Assembly (NCBI RefSeq): GCF_030272615.1 | Contig: NC_081405.1 | Coordinates: 472,182,008-472,246,007 of the forward strand | Reading direction: 5' to 3' | DNA: 64,000 bases | Source: Cryptomeria japonica | Lineage: Eukaryota > Streptophyta > Pinopsida > Cupressales > Cupressaceae | Shown here: in pieces, positions 13,217 to 26,310 of the stretch | Position numbering within the stretch: the stretch's first letter is position 1 | How the letters are laid out: the number at the start of each line of letters is the position of its first letter | Program-made: the position numbers and the translations under genes | Notes under the pieces: model-generated | Databases searched by the model: none | What the model saw: the letters and a program-made list of their open reading frames with translations, nothing else | What the model was told of the DNA's origin: nothing

Positions 13217-13234
13217 GCTAAAGTGGGGGCTAAA
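13217..13234 (+). other. Polypurine tract of the gag-protease element
   Basis: The purine-rich run AAAGTGGGGGCTAAA lies immediately upstream of the 3' LTR start, where plus-strand DNA synthesis would be primed. The same AAAGTGGGGG core recurs near the ends of the TGTTG-family repeats. Confidence 0.7.
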
Positions 13235-14447
13235 TATAGTGTCATAAAATTGCGACCCTAACAATTTTTTACCGCATTAAGGTCCTCACGCACACAAGAT
13301 CGAATCCTCTAGCCCGATCGGAGACCGGAGATTGCTCAACCCTCAGAATCTGCTTCTTCCTTGGCCTCCGCATCACCCTGTCTGCACTCTACCCTGGAGA
13401 AAGGGGTAGGACAGGGGCGTGGCGCCCCTATCCCTACCCTATTTTGGGGCAGGACCTTTCCTAAGCATGCATTGTAGGTTGTGTAGTGAGCAGGAAAACT
13501 TCCCCGATGTCAGCCTATGACGAAAATCAATTTCATTAACCCTAATTGACATGTATTTAAGTTGCATTTGCCCTCTCATTTTGGTAAGTTGGATAAGTTG
13601 GATGAGTGGGAAGTTTACATGCGATCAAGTGTTCAAGAGCATTCAAGCATTCAAGCATTCTTTTCTAGCATTGAGCATTTTCAAGTTTCCCTTCAAGGCT
13701 AGGTGTTGCATTCAAGTCAAGGATTCAACCATTGAAGAGGAGATTGATTCCAACATTCAATTCCACACAAGCATTTCTATCAACATTACTATCACAACCT
13801 CCCTTGAGGTGATTTACAATTCAGTCTTTCATTTGCATCTACTTGCAAGTACTTTCTTTCATTACTTGGTTAATTCCAAAACTAGGGTTTGACCTAAAGG
13901 CCAACCCCCAATCCCAACCCATTTTCCTATCTTTTCTATGTGTAGGTTGCAAATGCGTAGTTGTACTTTCGGATTCAGGCTCCATTTGCATAGGCGGAAA
14001 AACCTTTTTCGTTTCGCGGATTTTTCGGAGGACCGTGTACATTCCCACCATGGTCTAGGCAACTTTTCCTCAAATTCGCAGGGCGACTTCGTCTCGACAT
14101 ATTACTACCAGATCCAAGTGCATAGCTTCATCCCATGCTCCGATCTCAAGTTACAATCAGTTCTTTGTCACTTTTGCACTACATAATTCAATCAATTTCT
14201 TTCCATTTCAAATAGGAAGAGGAGGATTAGCTTATCATTGTCATTTCACTCAGAATTCTATCTTCTTTGAAGGTTGAATCTAGTGAATTCTCCTCTCCTC
14301 TTCCAATGTAATTGGGTGAAAAGTGTTTGAAGGAAAATCCGTAGTGAAACTCTCATCTCTCCTTGGAGGGAAAGGGTAGTTTTCCTCTTGATCTCTCATT
14401 CACACATGTTTCACCCACCAATACACATTGGCCCCATTACAGTATCA
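13235..14447 (+). repeat. 3' LTR of the gag-protease element
   Basis: Direct repeat of 5961-7125. The start is TATAGTGTCATAAAATTGCG, so the canonical TG has mutated to TA. It carries an extra block near 13877-13932 (ACTAGGGTTTGACC...). The end CCCCATTACAGTATCA matches the 5' LTR, and the two copies diverge from about 14453. Many substitutions separate the copies, so the insertion is old compared with the chromovirus at 36303. Confidence 0.85.
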
Positions 14448-15084
14448 TATACTAAGTTGCAAGCAATTTCAAGGTCACTTGTCACAATTTCAGTGTTGAC
14501 TAGTTTGCTAGTTTGTATAGATTTTATGTAGAGTTTGCAATTTATATTCCAATTTATATTTTTCTATTGCTACTAGGGTTGAGCAGCTGTATTAAATTTC
14601 TTTTGATGCATTAATCTGATTATTTCAATAAAATCACATTTGGAGAGTTGTCAGTGCAATTGGTGTTTATGTGTTAAAGCCTAGTTATCATTGTGTGTGG
14701 AGATTTGTTGTAAATGGTATAAAGTTGTTTTATCATTTCTGGATCTGATTTAAATGGTTAAAAATTCAGTGGGATACTACAGTTTTGGCTACCACCATTC
14801 CAATTGCTAGAAATAACCCTATCAGCAACAAAACAATTCTTTTGTAAGATTTTCTAGGAAAACATTAACCACTTTGGAGATTGCTTCTTAAATGATGCTA
14901 GAGAGAAACTAGAATGGGTGAAAGCAGCCACAAAAGATACCAACATTTCTCTCTTGCTTGAATATCTTCTTGATAAATTTAGGAAAACTCGAATCATTCA
15001 ATGCATCAAAGAAAATGCCACTGGGAAAAATAAAAAATCAGATAGAAATTTAAAATTCAAAAGTTACGAGTCTGAAAAACATAC
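14448..15084. other. Intron sequence next to the exon, no gene recognised
   Basis: On the minus strand this is the 5' part of the intron after the exon at 15085-15326. It was inspected for the next epoxide hydrolase exon (expected to start with the WEL/APW region) and none was seen. Confidence 0.5.
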
Positions 15085-15326
15085 AAATCAATTGCTCGAT
15101 AATAGTTCAAACCACCAACGAAACCTGTCTTCTCAAATTGTTTTCCGTAGTATTGGATTTCTTCATCAGTGATCCAAGAAGGAAAGCTTGTTGGACTCCC
15201 AAGAACTTCTAATATTCCTTTGTCTAGAGGTGCAGTGAACAAATCTGTCTTGGTTGTCAAAAAGAACTTTTTCAGAACTTCGGTGCAATCATAACTAGCA
15301 AATTCTTCCTCTACTCTTCCAGGTTC
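15085..15326 (-). CDS. Epoxide hydrolase, internal exon (cap domain)
   Basis: An 80-codon exon (242 bp) of a plant soluble epoxide hydrolase, which opens epoxides to diols through an ester on an aspartate. It begins EPGRVEEEFASYDC and contains FPSWITDEEIQYYGKQFEKT and GFVGGLNYYRAIDL. NYYR carries one of the two tyrosines that activate the epoxide oxygen in this family (Tyr235 in the potato enzyme). The acceptor is ...AATGTCACAG before GAACCT. The donor is GTATGT right after GATTT, leaving two bases of a split codon. The frame is open with no damage. The upstream partner is the exon at 52545-52727, ending YRFQ, and the join is phase 0. The exon with the charge-relay Asp and His was not found downstream and probably lies beyond position 1. 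Confidence 0.9.
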
Positions 15327-18089
15327 CTGTGACATTTCAAGGATATCTTATAGTTACATAAAGAGAAAATATATTATTGCAAATAAATATAATAGAAAAA
15401 GAAACCCTTTGATAAAGTTTTAACTTCTAAGATATATCAAAGATGCCTTCAAGACACTAAAGTGATATCTACCAAAAAAGAAGCAAGAAATTAGACTTAT
15501 ATGGATTCTCAAGGGTTGATAAACTAAAATGACCATTAAATTAATATGATCAAACAATCGTCTATACTGGCAAATTTGCTTGACTCTACAGAAAATTGTG
15601 TGAAACCCAACATACTTATTGAAGGGTAGACCAAGAAGATATTTTGGCCCAGTAACTTAACTCTAGGAAAAAGTACTTGTGTTTTGTGCTTAAGTGTCAA
15701 AACCACTTATCATATGTTTTAAAAGTACTAAATAAATACTTTCTTGGTTGCAATGCAATAAACAAATGAAGAAACGTTGAATAATACTACAACAAAAATT
15801 ACCAAACACAAAATCACAATTTTGCTGATTAGGAATAAGGCAATTTAAAACCTTTAAAGTTAAATTACCAACTCAAATTTATTCAGGTTATATAATTTAC
15901 AAATGGGATATCTACCTGATTCCAAAGTAGACACAGTAAAAAACTCGTCATACAAAAGATAATAGTTCTTTCAAGAAGAATCTTTGTAATGTTAAAAGAT
16001 TCCACAGGAAAAGCAAGAAAATAACATTGGTCTCAACAAGAGTCTTTCTAATGCTAAAAAATTTCAGAATAGAAACAAAAATTCTGATAAATGATCTCAA
16101 ACAATGTCAATAAACAGATTCATTATCCATCCTTCACACACGTTCTTGTTTGCCTTTGATATTGTAACTGCAGAAAGGTATAAATTTTATTGAGGGGGAT
16201 AATGAGAGCAAATGTACGATTCTCTGATTGTAACATCTTATGAAAAATGAAGATCTAAAAATATATGTTAAAGAACCTAAAAGAAAGTGTGCAATGTATT
16301 TTCACTCATTTGCATTTTGTTTAAAAGTATTAAATATTTTATAGGTTCCTAAAATTTCTCAAGAACCTTAATATATATTTATTTTAAGCACAACCTGTAG
16401 CAAGTTTCTTCTCATTGTGCTTCCTTTGGATGCTGCTAAGTGAGCATGTACAACATGTTGGAAGCAATTTTTTGTTAAATCCATAAAAGAGTGTTGTGAA
16501 TTACGAAGTTGTTTCGGCACAAAAACCTAGCAGCACTAATAGAATCAAGCATGCAATCAGAGTACTCCTACTGGGAATATAATTGTTGCATGGAGTATCA
16601 GTTCCAACTGACACAAAATGTGAAGAATATTTTTATGTTGCACAGAGGTAGCTGGAGCCTATAGATGATGGGATTTTTCTATTGAAGAGTTCTTACCCTT
16701 AAATCAAAACATAACCCCCTCAAACTGTTTTGCATTGTAGCTGCCCTTTGAGGCCATGTATGGCATAAATATAGGAATGGATTCCTTGTCTTAGGAGCAA
16801 TGGGTAAGCATGGCTCTAGATGGTCTCCAAATATGACAACCTTATTATGTCAATGAGTATAAAATGAAATTGTACATTTTGTATATATACTTATCATATT
16901 TTCTGTTAATGCTATGTTTGTTCACCTCCTATTTTGAACATAAGTGGGTATGGATGCATTTTATTATGAATGTATTTTAATTCATTTACATGCTTAATTT
17001 TAGATGATTAAGGTGTTAACAAGAAAGTGTGATGTGTTTCTACAATTTATCACTTAAATTGGATGTTCCAAACCCTCTTACCATGTCTTGAGTAAGCATC
17101 TTCTACCTACCTACTTTAGATGTCCCTTAAATGTGTATTGTGGATGTTGATGTGTAAAATGTTATCAATGGTTGCACATTAAAATTTGCAAGAGGAACAA
17201 GCACTTTGTTAGACAAAGAAGTTAAATTCCATCAAGGGCTAAGAGGATCCTTTATCAGATGGTTACCATTGTTGACCAAACTGTCATAGGTGAACAAGGG
17301 AACTAAGGACATTGAGATGGAGGAATAGACTTAGATATAGAAATATCAATTTCGTGATGCATAAAGTGCTACTTGAAGCATTGAGGGAATGAAATTCTAT
17401 CCTATATGTGATCCAGTTGATCATGCACTACTTGAAAGCCATAGATGATGGTGACATCAGAGCTATGAAATAGTTGAGGTGATAGAGCATTCTCTAATGA
17501 GAAACACTATCCCTAGCCAAAACGATAGTTTGTATTTGCTTCAGCAATAATGAAGAAGCCCTTGTGGTCATTTTCAATCAAGTCATTATACAATTTGTGA
17601 GAAAATCTAGACAAGAAAACTTAATTGTGGAGAAAGATGAATTTAGATGGAGTGTGCAAACTTCTATCATGCCTTTATTTGTCTTTGGGTTGAGAGTTTG
17701 TGAGGATTGAACGTTTTAGTCATGCCAACACTAGGTGTACATACCTGTTTAATTGGAAATCAACCAATACCATGTGAAATATTCTCCCACCAAGAGGAAA
17801 CCCTCACTCATTATGTGGGAACTATCTACCTTAGGGTTCCAAAGGAATTGCCTCATATGATGCAGATGATGTATGACTACACTATGCCTTTGGTCACTAC
17901 ATGATGGGGTCAAGAAGCTCAAAAAGCATCTCTACACTTTTGAATTAGTGTAGCAATTAAAGGGGTCACAGAGCCAATGTGGAAATTTCAACGAATTCTA
18001 TCAACATTAGAAGTTTATGTGCTGAATAGGCATAGTGATCACATCTATAATACTAGGTATCATACAAAATAATTATAAACTAACATTTG
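15327..18089. other. Unassigned intron sequence
   Basis: No intact open frame was recognised. A phrase near 16745 conceptually reads LPFEAMYGINIG, faintly like the integrase SPFEAxYG motif. Around 17640-17910 short coding-like pieces (FGLRVCED; 17707-17904 open) could be remnants of an old retroelement. Neither is strong enough to name. Confidence 0.4.
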
Positions 18090-18954
18090 TGTTCATGTGT
18101 GTTTTGTGAAACTCGCGAACACAGAATAAAATACCAACTATTATATCCTCTCTTGAACAAGGAAACCTCAAATGCTAAACAATGTGATCAAGTAAGGCAA
18201 CCCCAAGGTTTACAATGTGAACAATGCAACTTTGCGACAGATAGACTCAATGAACAATGTGATATTTCTATTTACACAAAGGGACTTACACTTAACTGGA
18301 ACAAGAATTTGAATTCTAAACTAACTTGAACTTCAAATAAAAGACAAAAAGGGTTGAGGTTTGAGAAATCTAATCTAAACCTAAGGGCAATGATGATAAT
18401 GGATAGTGCTTTGATAGACAAATTCCATAAATCAAGCCTTGCTTTGCCATTAAGAAACTACACAAAACTGATGCAATCTCCAAAGGTAACAAAGGATTTT
18501 CATATTGTAAACATTCATCCAAATACCCAAAGCTTGCACAATCCAAATGAACATCCATAATCGAACTAGTGCTAAATTAGGTTCAGACTAACCATACATT
18601 GCAATTTCCAATCAACAAACAATAAATGGTATGAACCGGAATTCCATCTGACATTTTTGCATTTCTCAATTACAATCAATGAACTTCAACTAAATTTTGA
18701 GAAGTAGAAACCATGCAAAATGTTGAAACGAATCACAAAGATCCACCATATCTTCAATGAAAATTATGTATTAATTCAACCATAGTCTTGGCAACAATCT
18801 CTAATCTCCTCCTTCTACCACTACTATTCCTCTATTAACCCTTAACAAAGGAAAAGGCCAAGCCTTTTATAGACCTTGAATTACAAATGAAGGGCCCACA
18901 TTGATTTCAAATCAACGGCCAAGATAATTCAAAGCAAACCCTAGTTGGGGTAGT
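18090..18954 (+). mobile_element. TGTTG-family repeat, 5' part
   Basis: Starts TGTTCATGTG and shares the family block ATAAAATACCAA...TATCCTCTCTTGAACAA, then AATGCTAAACAATGTGATCAA. A TATA-like TTTTATAGACC lies near 18864. It stops where the next copy begins at 18955. Sequence after 29002 (ATGGTTACAACAACCAC...) looks like its continuation, which would make the copy at 18955-29002 a nested insertion. Confidence 0.7.
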
Positions 18955-21032
18955 TGTTGATGTGTTTTTTATGACACCTTCAAACACAAAAGAAAATAAG
19001 AAGTATCTTATCCTCTCTTGAACAAAGACTTCTTGGATGCTAAACCATGTGATCAAACGAGATGACTCCAAGGTTCCGATAGTTAGGTCTTGACTTTATA
19101 TTGTGGATAGACTCAATGATTGTGATGTGATTTTGCTGGAATCACAAGGGGAATTACGCTTATACTTGAACTCCGCAGGAACTTGAGATCTAATTGACTT
19201 GAAAAAAGATAAAAAGGGTAAGGGTTTAGAAAGACTACACTACTCCTAAGATCAATGATGATGATAGATGTTACTTAGATAGACAAATTCCCTCAAATCA
19301 AGCCTTGCTTCATCATGATGACAACAACTAAACAAGACCGATGCAATCTTCTAAGGAAATGTAAGATTTTCACATTGCAAATACATCACTCAAATACCCA
19401 ATGCTGGCACAACTTGAACAAGTATCCACAATCGAACTTAGCAAAATAATGAGATTCAAGCTAACTTTACACTGTAGCTTACAATCAGCAAACTACAAAA
19501 AGTATGAACCAAGGAATTCATCATAATATCTTCATAAGCATCCACCATGATCAATGAACTTTAATTAAATTTGAGAAGTAACAAGGAATCATACAAAATG
19601 TAGAAACACAACGCATACATCCACCATAACTTCAATGAAAGTATTGGATTGATTTCAACATAATTTGGCAACAATTACAGGCTTCCTCCTACTCTACTTC
19701 TACTCTTAACTACTATATATTGATCCACCATTCTCTATTAACCTTTACAAATGAGAGGTTTGAGCCTTATATAGTGCTCTCAATACAATTCAATGGCTTA
19801 GAACAATTTGAGATCAATGGCCGAGATTACAAAATGAAATCCTAATTAGGGTTTGTTACAACAAACTTCCTTCTAGCCAATAAGATCAATACAATGAATT
19901 GAAGATGTGTATTACATTGAATGTGAACCAATAGAAGATAAGGTTAGGTATCTCAAACTTTGTGTCTTCATGGGATCCATCAAGTTCATTGTATCTGGAC
20001 CTTTTGACTTGGGGGCCTTTGATTGGATGAATGATGATTGGGATGCCACCTCAACTATCCTTGTAGGTTATCCCAAAGAAGTTCTCCAACTTGATGCTAG
20101 GAATCTTGAAATATTTCCTTCCTTAACACCTTCTTTAGCTTTGAAATTCTTCTTGCTATCCTTTTGAAATGTCTTGCATCCTCTTTCTTGAATATCTTGA
20201 ATTTGTCGTCCTCTTTGTCACTCTTGGAGTGTGAATTTTGTCCTTCCTTGCACTACTAACTTGAAGTCTTCACGTTGTCGAGTCTTGATGTTGATGTCGT
20301 TGCAAATGTTGTGAAATCTCCTTCCTTGAAGTGTTGTAGACTTTCACCCTTGTTGCAAGTCTTCCTTGAACTTGTGATCGTCTTGATCTTGTCTTGGGAC
20401 ACTTCCTCAACATGATTAAGTTCTTTATTCACCTTTGCCTGACTTGGATTACATGTTTCTTAACCTTTTCAAGTTGTTGGGATGTCCTGATGTAGAGTCG
20501 CTCATTGCGAAGTGTCCCTCATTTCATTGCTAAAGCTTGAACTTCTTGAAGTGCTTTCATCATCTATTCGCCATCATTGTGAAGTTCTTTTCGTGCCTTG
20601 AGTTGTATCTTTAGTCTTTGATGTGGAATTCCTTTTCACTTGATGACCTTTGCAATTGCATTGCCATGCATTGATGTTGAACCTCTTGACTCCTTTATAC
20701 AGCTGAATCCTTTGTTTCCTTATCCCTAAGCTTTAGCATTCATTCTTTCCTCCCTTATTCATACCCTAAATCTGGTCCAAAAATGGTAAAAATTGCCTTC
20801 AAACTTGCAGCAAATCAGTCCTTGATGGGTCTGCAAATGATGCCTCAGGCCTGTGAATCGGATTTGATTCTACCTTGTTCCCAAAAATGATTAGGTTTTG
20901 ATCAATGATCAGCCTTCTTTAATTCCTTCCTTCTACAATTTCGATTTTGTTCCCAACTTTACTTCTTAATGCTTGACAAACTTGTTCGAATTTTAAACTT
21001 CCTTATGTTGGCTGCGATCTTGAAGTCCTCTT

Positions 21033-23565
21033 TGTCATGTCCCCTCCTTGATCGTTATATATATACTAAATGAAGTAATTATTATTATTAATTAATATAA
21101 TAATAATAATGAATTTCTAATTGAAATTTATTTATTTATTAAATGTATTATTTAATTAATATCTATTAATATTTATTACTAATAATATTCCTGAAATATT
21201 CAAATAAAAATAAATAATAAAACTATAATAATATAAATAAATAAATAAGTAACAATAAATATAATAATTATTAAGACAACTAAAATGAAAGGAATCTGAA
21301 CATAGACAGTGTCCAAGATAATCAAAAGCGATTAATGAACATTGGATCGACATCCAAATTAATACGTCTCCACAATAACATTAAGGATTAATTAGAGTTA
21401 ATGGCACTAAACTAAAGGAGGGATTTATCTTGTGAAAATTGTGTAATGCCCCGTCCCCGAACTAAGATGGGATTGTCAATGGTAACGATATTTCAAAGGA
21501 CGAATATGATCATACTCGGCTAAGGCGTGAATCAAAAGTGATGGGAAGAATGATTGAATTAGTTTAAATTAAAGATTTAAACTATTATTAATAGAAACAA
21601 GAATACAATGATCGGTTATATTAACTATGGGCCATAAAGCCAATATATGGATGACGCACTATCACTTCATGAAATTAGTGATTTATCGGTTGAAGGACAA
21701 AGGCCTCAGCAAAGGTAACCACGTGGAATCTGCATACACTCAACAAATCTACGGCAAGCATCATATCTAAATGTCATCAACATAGCGGTGAATAACATGA
21801 GACATCAATTAGGTGAAAGATATTGATTGGAGGTAAACCTATAATGGACGACCATGAAAGTCATCGTGGGAGCATGGAAACATCGACAACAACGACTGGG
21901 AGGCAGCAATAACAAATATACAATTAAGCTAAGGGGAGTGTAATCTACGAAATGAATCATGGAGGTATCAATTAGTAAGAAGGCTAATTGTATGTGGGTA
22001 AGGGAACAACAATTAACAGATACGTAAATATTATCAGTGATATAATCAATGGTCAGCAAGTGTGGGATGACATGGAACTGTTTAGCAAGCATCGATTATT
22101 AAGAAGATTAATTATGGGATATAAAGTGACATTTAATTTCAAACAGCCAGATCACTTATTGGACACTGATTAGGAAGTCTAATCGATAAGCATAATCATC
22201 TTGAAGAGGTGCGATTGGTATGAGGAAGGGAAGCGATGGTGAATGGACATGACTTGTCATTCCCATTGCAACATATAAGAAGATATTCGAACTCATTTCA
22301 AGAAAAGGCGGGAAGGGGGAATGGGGAAAGTTATTTCCTATATCTCTATAGTGCTCCTATGAACCAAGGGAGAGTTGGATAAGAGGAGAGGAATACCCAT
22401 TCCGTTGCAAGGAAAGAGACTGCACGGTTGGAAGAAACTATATCAGGAACAACATCATAATTGCATGAACATAAATCTATATTAGGAAAAAGCAACCAAA
22501 GAATACTATTCAGATCAGATTTAGGGGACGAAAGAAAGGGACTTGAGGCTGACGGCAGACTCCCCATCTACAGGCGACATCTACAGTGCGAACTCCAACC
22601 GCGGGCTACGATCTGCGTACAGGTAAGAGGGGTTAAGAAGTCTTAAGGTATATATGTGTGTGGACGTGTGTGCCACACACACATATATATTAATGCATTT
22701 TTATGAATACATATATCTCTAATGATTACTTATACGAATGTAGCAATTAAGATAGGTATCTATGTAGAATATGTATGTATATTTAGGATCATTAGAAAGA
22801 TTAAAGAATGTGTAAATGAAGACGTAAATTATGGAATGAAAAAAACAGTAATGAATTGTAAAATGTAATATTAATGTAATTATATGATGGAGGCTATAGG
22901 GAGGAAATGCCCTTAGCCTAATGGAGGGATTATGATAATCCCTAGTAGGTAGTATATACTGAATATCTATATGCATATATGTATGGCTTGGTTGCAAAGT
23001 TCATCCAGGAAGAGAAGGATCTGGCCGGTCCTCTCTGGTAGACTTGGATGATGAGATGCATCATCCAAGGCAAGGAATTGATCAGATATAATGGTCTTCC
23101 TTGGTATGGCTTGGGTGTAAGAAATTACATCCAAGACAGGAATCGATTAACCTTCGATTTCCTGGATGGCTTGGGTGTAAGAAATTACGTCCAAGACAGG
23201 GATCAAATTAACCTTCGATTCCCTGGATGGCTTGGGTGTAAGAAATTACGTCCAAGCCAGGGATCGAATTAACCTTCGATTCCCTGGATGGCTTGGGTGT
23301 AAGAAATTACATCCAAGACAGGAATAGAATTAACCTTCGATTTCCTGATATGGCTTGGAACCAAGATGGGTTCCAAGAAGGCGAGCTCCACGGCTGCCTA
23401 AGGACATGTCCTAGTGCTACACTCGTATCCTTTTCAGGAATTGAAATGAGTGTTAATTAAGTAATTGAACTTTAATTGCAAATTAGATTAGTTATGTATA
23501 CATTTTGTTGTGTTCTAACAATCTGTTTTGCAGGAAAATGATCTCTAACTAGTAGGGACATTACA
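21033..23565 (+). mobile_element. Solo LTR of 2.5 kb with target duplication
   Basis: Starts TGTCATGTCCCC and ends GGGACATTACA, so the ends are TG...CA with short inverted complementarity. The flanks are perfect 5 bp repeats, CTCTT at 21028-21032 and 23566-23570. No internal coding region was seen, which fits a solo LTR left after recombination. A TATATATGTGTG/CACACACATATA foldback at about 22649-22690 may include its TATA element. Downstream is a tandem hairpin array (23043-23377). The orientation is not certain. An internal TGTAATGCCCCG at about 21441 could mark a further nested boundary. Confidence 0.8.
23043..23377 (+). repeat. Tandem array of six CTTGG...CCAAG hairpins
   Basis: Stems at 23043-23069, 23110-23135, 23170-23195, 23231-23256, 23292-23317 and 23354-23377. 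The middle four are 60-61 bp tandem units with stem CTTGGGTGTAA, loop GAAA, then TTACATCCAAG or TTACGTCCAAG. The first has a different inner stem, ATGATG/CATCAT. The last has AACC/GGTT. All keep the CTTGG/CCAAG clamp and full pairing if G-T pairs are allowed. Confidence 0.85.
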
Positions 23566-25500
23566 CTCTTCCCTTTCAAAGCGATTTTGAAATGCTCTTA
23601 GTTCGCACTTGTTGTTGTTGAAGCAGTTCTAATTTGTCTTGAAGTGTTGAAAATTCGCATCCACTTCTTTGTAATTTGCTCCTTGAACTGCCATTAATTG
23701 GATTTTGTTGTTGTTAAAATTCACCTTGAACTTCTACCTTTCTGTTGCTTCATTTTGTTGATGTGTTTCTATGACACTATGCAACACAAAACAAAATACT
23801 AAGTCTTCTATCCTCTCTTGAATAAAGAGCTCTCAGATGCTAAACAATGTGATCAAAGGAGACAACTCCAAGGTTTTGAAAGTAAGGTCTTGACTTTATA
23901 CACAAATAGACTCAATGATTGTGATGTGATTTTGTGGGAATCACAAGGAAGACTTATGTTGATACTTGAACTCTTGCTTGAATACTACTGGAATGCGGAA
24001 ATATACTTGATTTGAAAAAAAAGATAAAAAGGATGAGGGTTTAGAAAGACTACACTACTCCTAAGATCAATGACAATAATGGATCATACTTGGATGGACA
24101 CATTCCTTCAATCGAGCGTTGTTTCATCATGCTACCAATAGCTACACAAAACCAATGCAATCTTTCGAGGGAAACAAAGGGTTTTCATATCATGAATCAT
24201 TCACCCAAATACCCAATACAGTGGCGCAACTTGAATAAACTAATCCACAATTGAACTTAGCACATTTTAATGTTCAAGCTAACTATGCACTACAATTGAA
24301 AATCATCCAACTGCAAATAGTATGAACTAAGGAATTATCAACATCCACACATTACTATTAACCTGCTATTAACCTTTATAAATGGGAGAATGGAGCCTTA
24401 GATAGTTCTCTCAATACAATTCAATGGCCAGGATCAAATCCACATCAATGGCCAAGATTGAAAGATACAAATCCTAATTAAGGTTTGTTACACCCATTAC
24501 ATAGCATTTAATGCTTGACCAATGATAAAATTACATTTTATTGAACACATGTCCCTCCTTGAATGTTGACCAATGAATAATGAAGTTAGGTACATCGAAC
24601 TTTGTGCCTACATGTGGTAGTTATCCTCCTTGTTGGATGAGTCAAGTGCATTGAATCTAGACGTCCTTTATTTGGAATGATGTGACTGGCTTGAAGATGA
24701 CTGGGCGCCACCTCAGCTTACTCCTTGTAACTCATCACATGTCTTTGCAATATAGGCAATATCTCTTAATACTCAACATTTCCAAGCGACTGATGCGATA
24801 ATGGTGGGAGATATTTCCAAATTGCATCGTCCTCTCTAACCTGATCACCTTCACTTGAAGCCTCCGTCTTTGATTACTCTCTTTCTATACCGGCAATGAT
24901 TCTTGGATTTCCGGAGTAAATTCAAGATGTTTGTAAAATTCTTTCCTTTAGCACCTTCACTCTCATACTTGTTCTTTCATGACATTGATGTTTACTTTGT
25001 GATGATGAGTCCTTAGGCTTCCTTTGCAATGTTGCTGAATGTTGGGGTGTTTATCATGTGGAGCAATCCACCACCTTGCCTTGCTTGGTCTCTCCCATTG
25101 TGAAGTCTTCTCTCATTTGAGGCACTTCCATGTGTTGATCTCCACAATGCTGAAGTTATTTCTCCTGCATTCCACGTACTTACTTCTTGTATCAGACCTT
25201 GATATTGTTGGCAGCCAATTCCTTCATTTGAACACCTACAACAACAAACAAGCTAGCATTGAACACCTATGATATGTATGTAGATTTCATACATTTTCCA
25301 AATTCTCTAACCTGATATGTCTTCCCAATGAGGGTGAAATGATGCTCTGATTTCTGATCTCATGTCTGATTTTTATGTTGCAATGAGGTCTGACCTTATA
25401 TTGTTCCCCTTTCTTTTGCCAAGTCATGGATTCATCAACCTTGGAGGTAGACCGGACCCTTTGGGGTGTGAAGACAAAATGCTAAGGATGGATGGCCGGA

Positions 25501-25690
25501 CTTTTAGACAGTAACTGGAAGTGAGCAAAAGAAGTCCGAGCTTTTGACCAGCAAGTGGAAGTGAGCAAAAGAAGTCTGAGCTTTTGACCAGCAAGTGGAA
25601 GTGAGCAAAAGAAGTCCGGTCTTTTGACCAGCAAGTGGAAGTGAGCAAAATAAGTCTGGGCTTTTGACCAGCAAGTGGAAGTGAGCAAGG
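25501..25690 (+). repeat. 40 bp tandem repeat, about five units
   Basis: Units start CTTTTGACCAGCAAGTGGAA at 25541, 25581, 25621 and 25661, with a diverged unit at 25501, so the period is exactly 40. Each junction contains CAAAAG, nine bases, then CTTTTG, a potential small hairpin. A related 40 bp array follows at 26201-26310. Confidence 0.9.
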
Positions 25691-26200
25691 TAATCTGTGG
25701 ATTTCAAGGTGTAAAGGAAGTTTTCTACCTTGTTGCTAAAACTTGCTGATTTCAAGCACTCTTCACTCAATTCAAAGCATCTTAAATTGAGTAATTTCAA
25801 CATTTCCTCTTCACATCAAGGATTAATCTTGCCACCTTCATCCGAGATTTTGAGGTGCAATTGGAAGATTGCATGATGATGGTCGGGGTCATCGGAGTGC
25901 ACTAGAAGTCCATGGATTTGGAGGGTCACTGGAAGTGTGCTGAGGAAGGCCGGGCTTTTGAGGGCCAACTAGAAGTTGATGAGGCAGGCCGTGGATTTGG
26001 GAGGCAATTGGAAGTTTCCAAGGATGGTCGGGGTTTTAGGGTGTAAGTGGAAGTTCTTCATAACTTCTCCAAATTGTGTTTTCCTTAATCACTTTCATCA
26101 TCCTTATCAATCTTAATCATTTGCATGATCAAACATTCAATGCTGATTCACTTTCTATTGCCAAGATAAGGAAAATCAATCATGGCCAGACTTTTTGATG

Positions 26201-26310
26201 GTAACTGGAAGTGCTCTCAAACTGGCTAGGCTTTTGGAGGGTCACTGGAAGTGCTCTCAAGCTAGCCGGGCTTTTGGAGGGTCACTGGAAGTGCTCTCAA
26301 GCTGGCCGGG
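26201..26310 (+). repeat. Second 40 bp tandem repeat, about three units
   Basis: Units with ACTGGAAGTGCTCTCAA and GGCTTTTGGAGG recur at 26201, 26241 and 26281, again with period 40. They share the order CTTTTG, TGGAAGTG, then a CAA-rich word with the units at 25501, so the two arrays probably descend from one 40 bp unit. Looser copies continue to about 26540. Confidence 0.85.

Larger units (their letters stand above)
5961..14447 (+). mobile_element. Non-autonomous LTR element with gag-protease only
   Basis: A complete LTR element of about 8.5 kb. Two direct repeats (5961-7125 and 13235-14447) flank a leader, a decayed gag-protease region and further open-frame remnants. A purine-rich tract, AAAGTGGGGGCTAAA, directly precedes the 3' LTR. 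No reverse transcriptase, RNase H or integrase motif was found between the LTRs, so it must have moved with enzymes supplied in trans, like other large retrotransposon derivatives. The gag zinc-finger style (FCQFHRQPGHDTEKC) recalls the Tat/Athila branch of Ty3/gypsy. A hAT-like element is inserted in the leader. The flanks offer ATATA on the left and an overlapping ATATA at 14447-14451, so the target duplication and exact right end are ambiguous. It lies in the intron downstream of the epoxide hydrolase exon at 15085. Confidence 0.85.

Noticed and set aside
16700-17910. Old copia or gypsy element
   Set aside because: Only one weak integrase-like phrase and some coding-like pieces. Not enough to name an element.
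25424-25803. Minus-strand frames with repeated FAHFHLLVK phrases
   Set aside because: Translation of the 40 bp tandem repeat. All overlapping frames give similar repeats.
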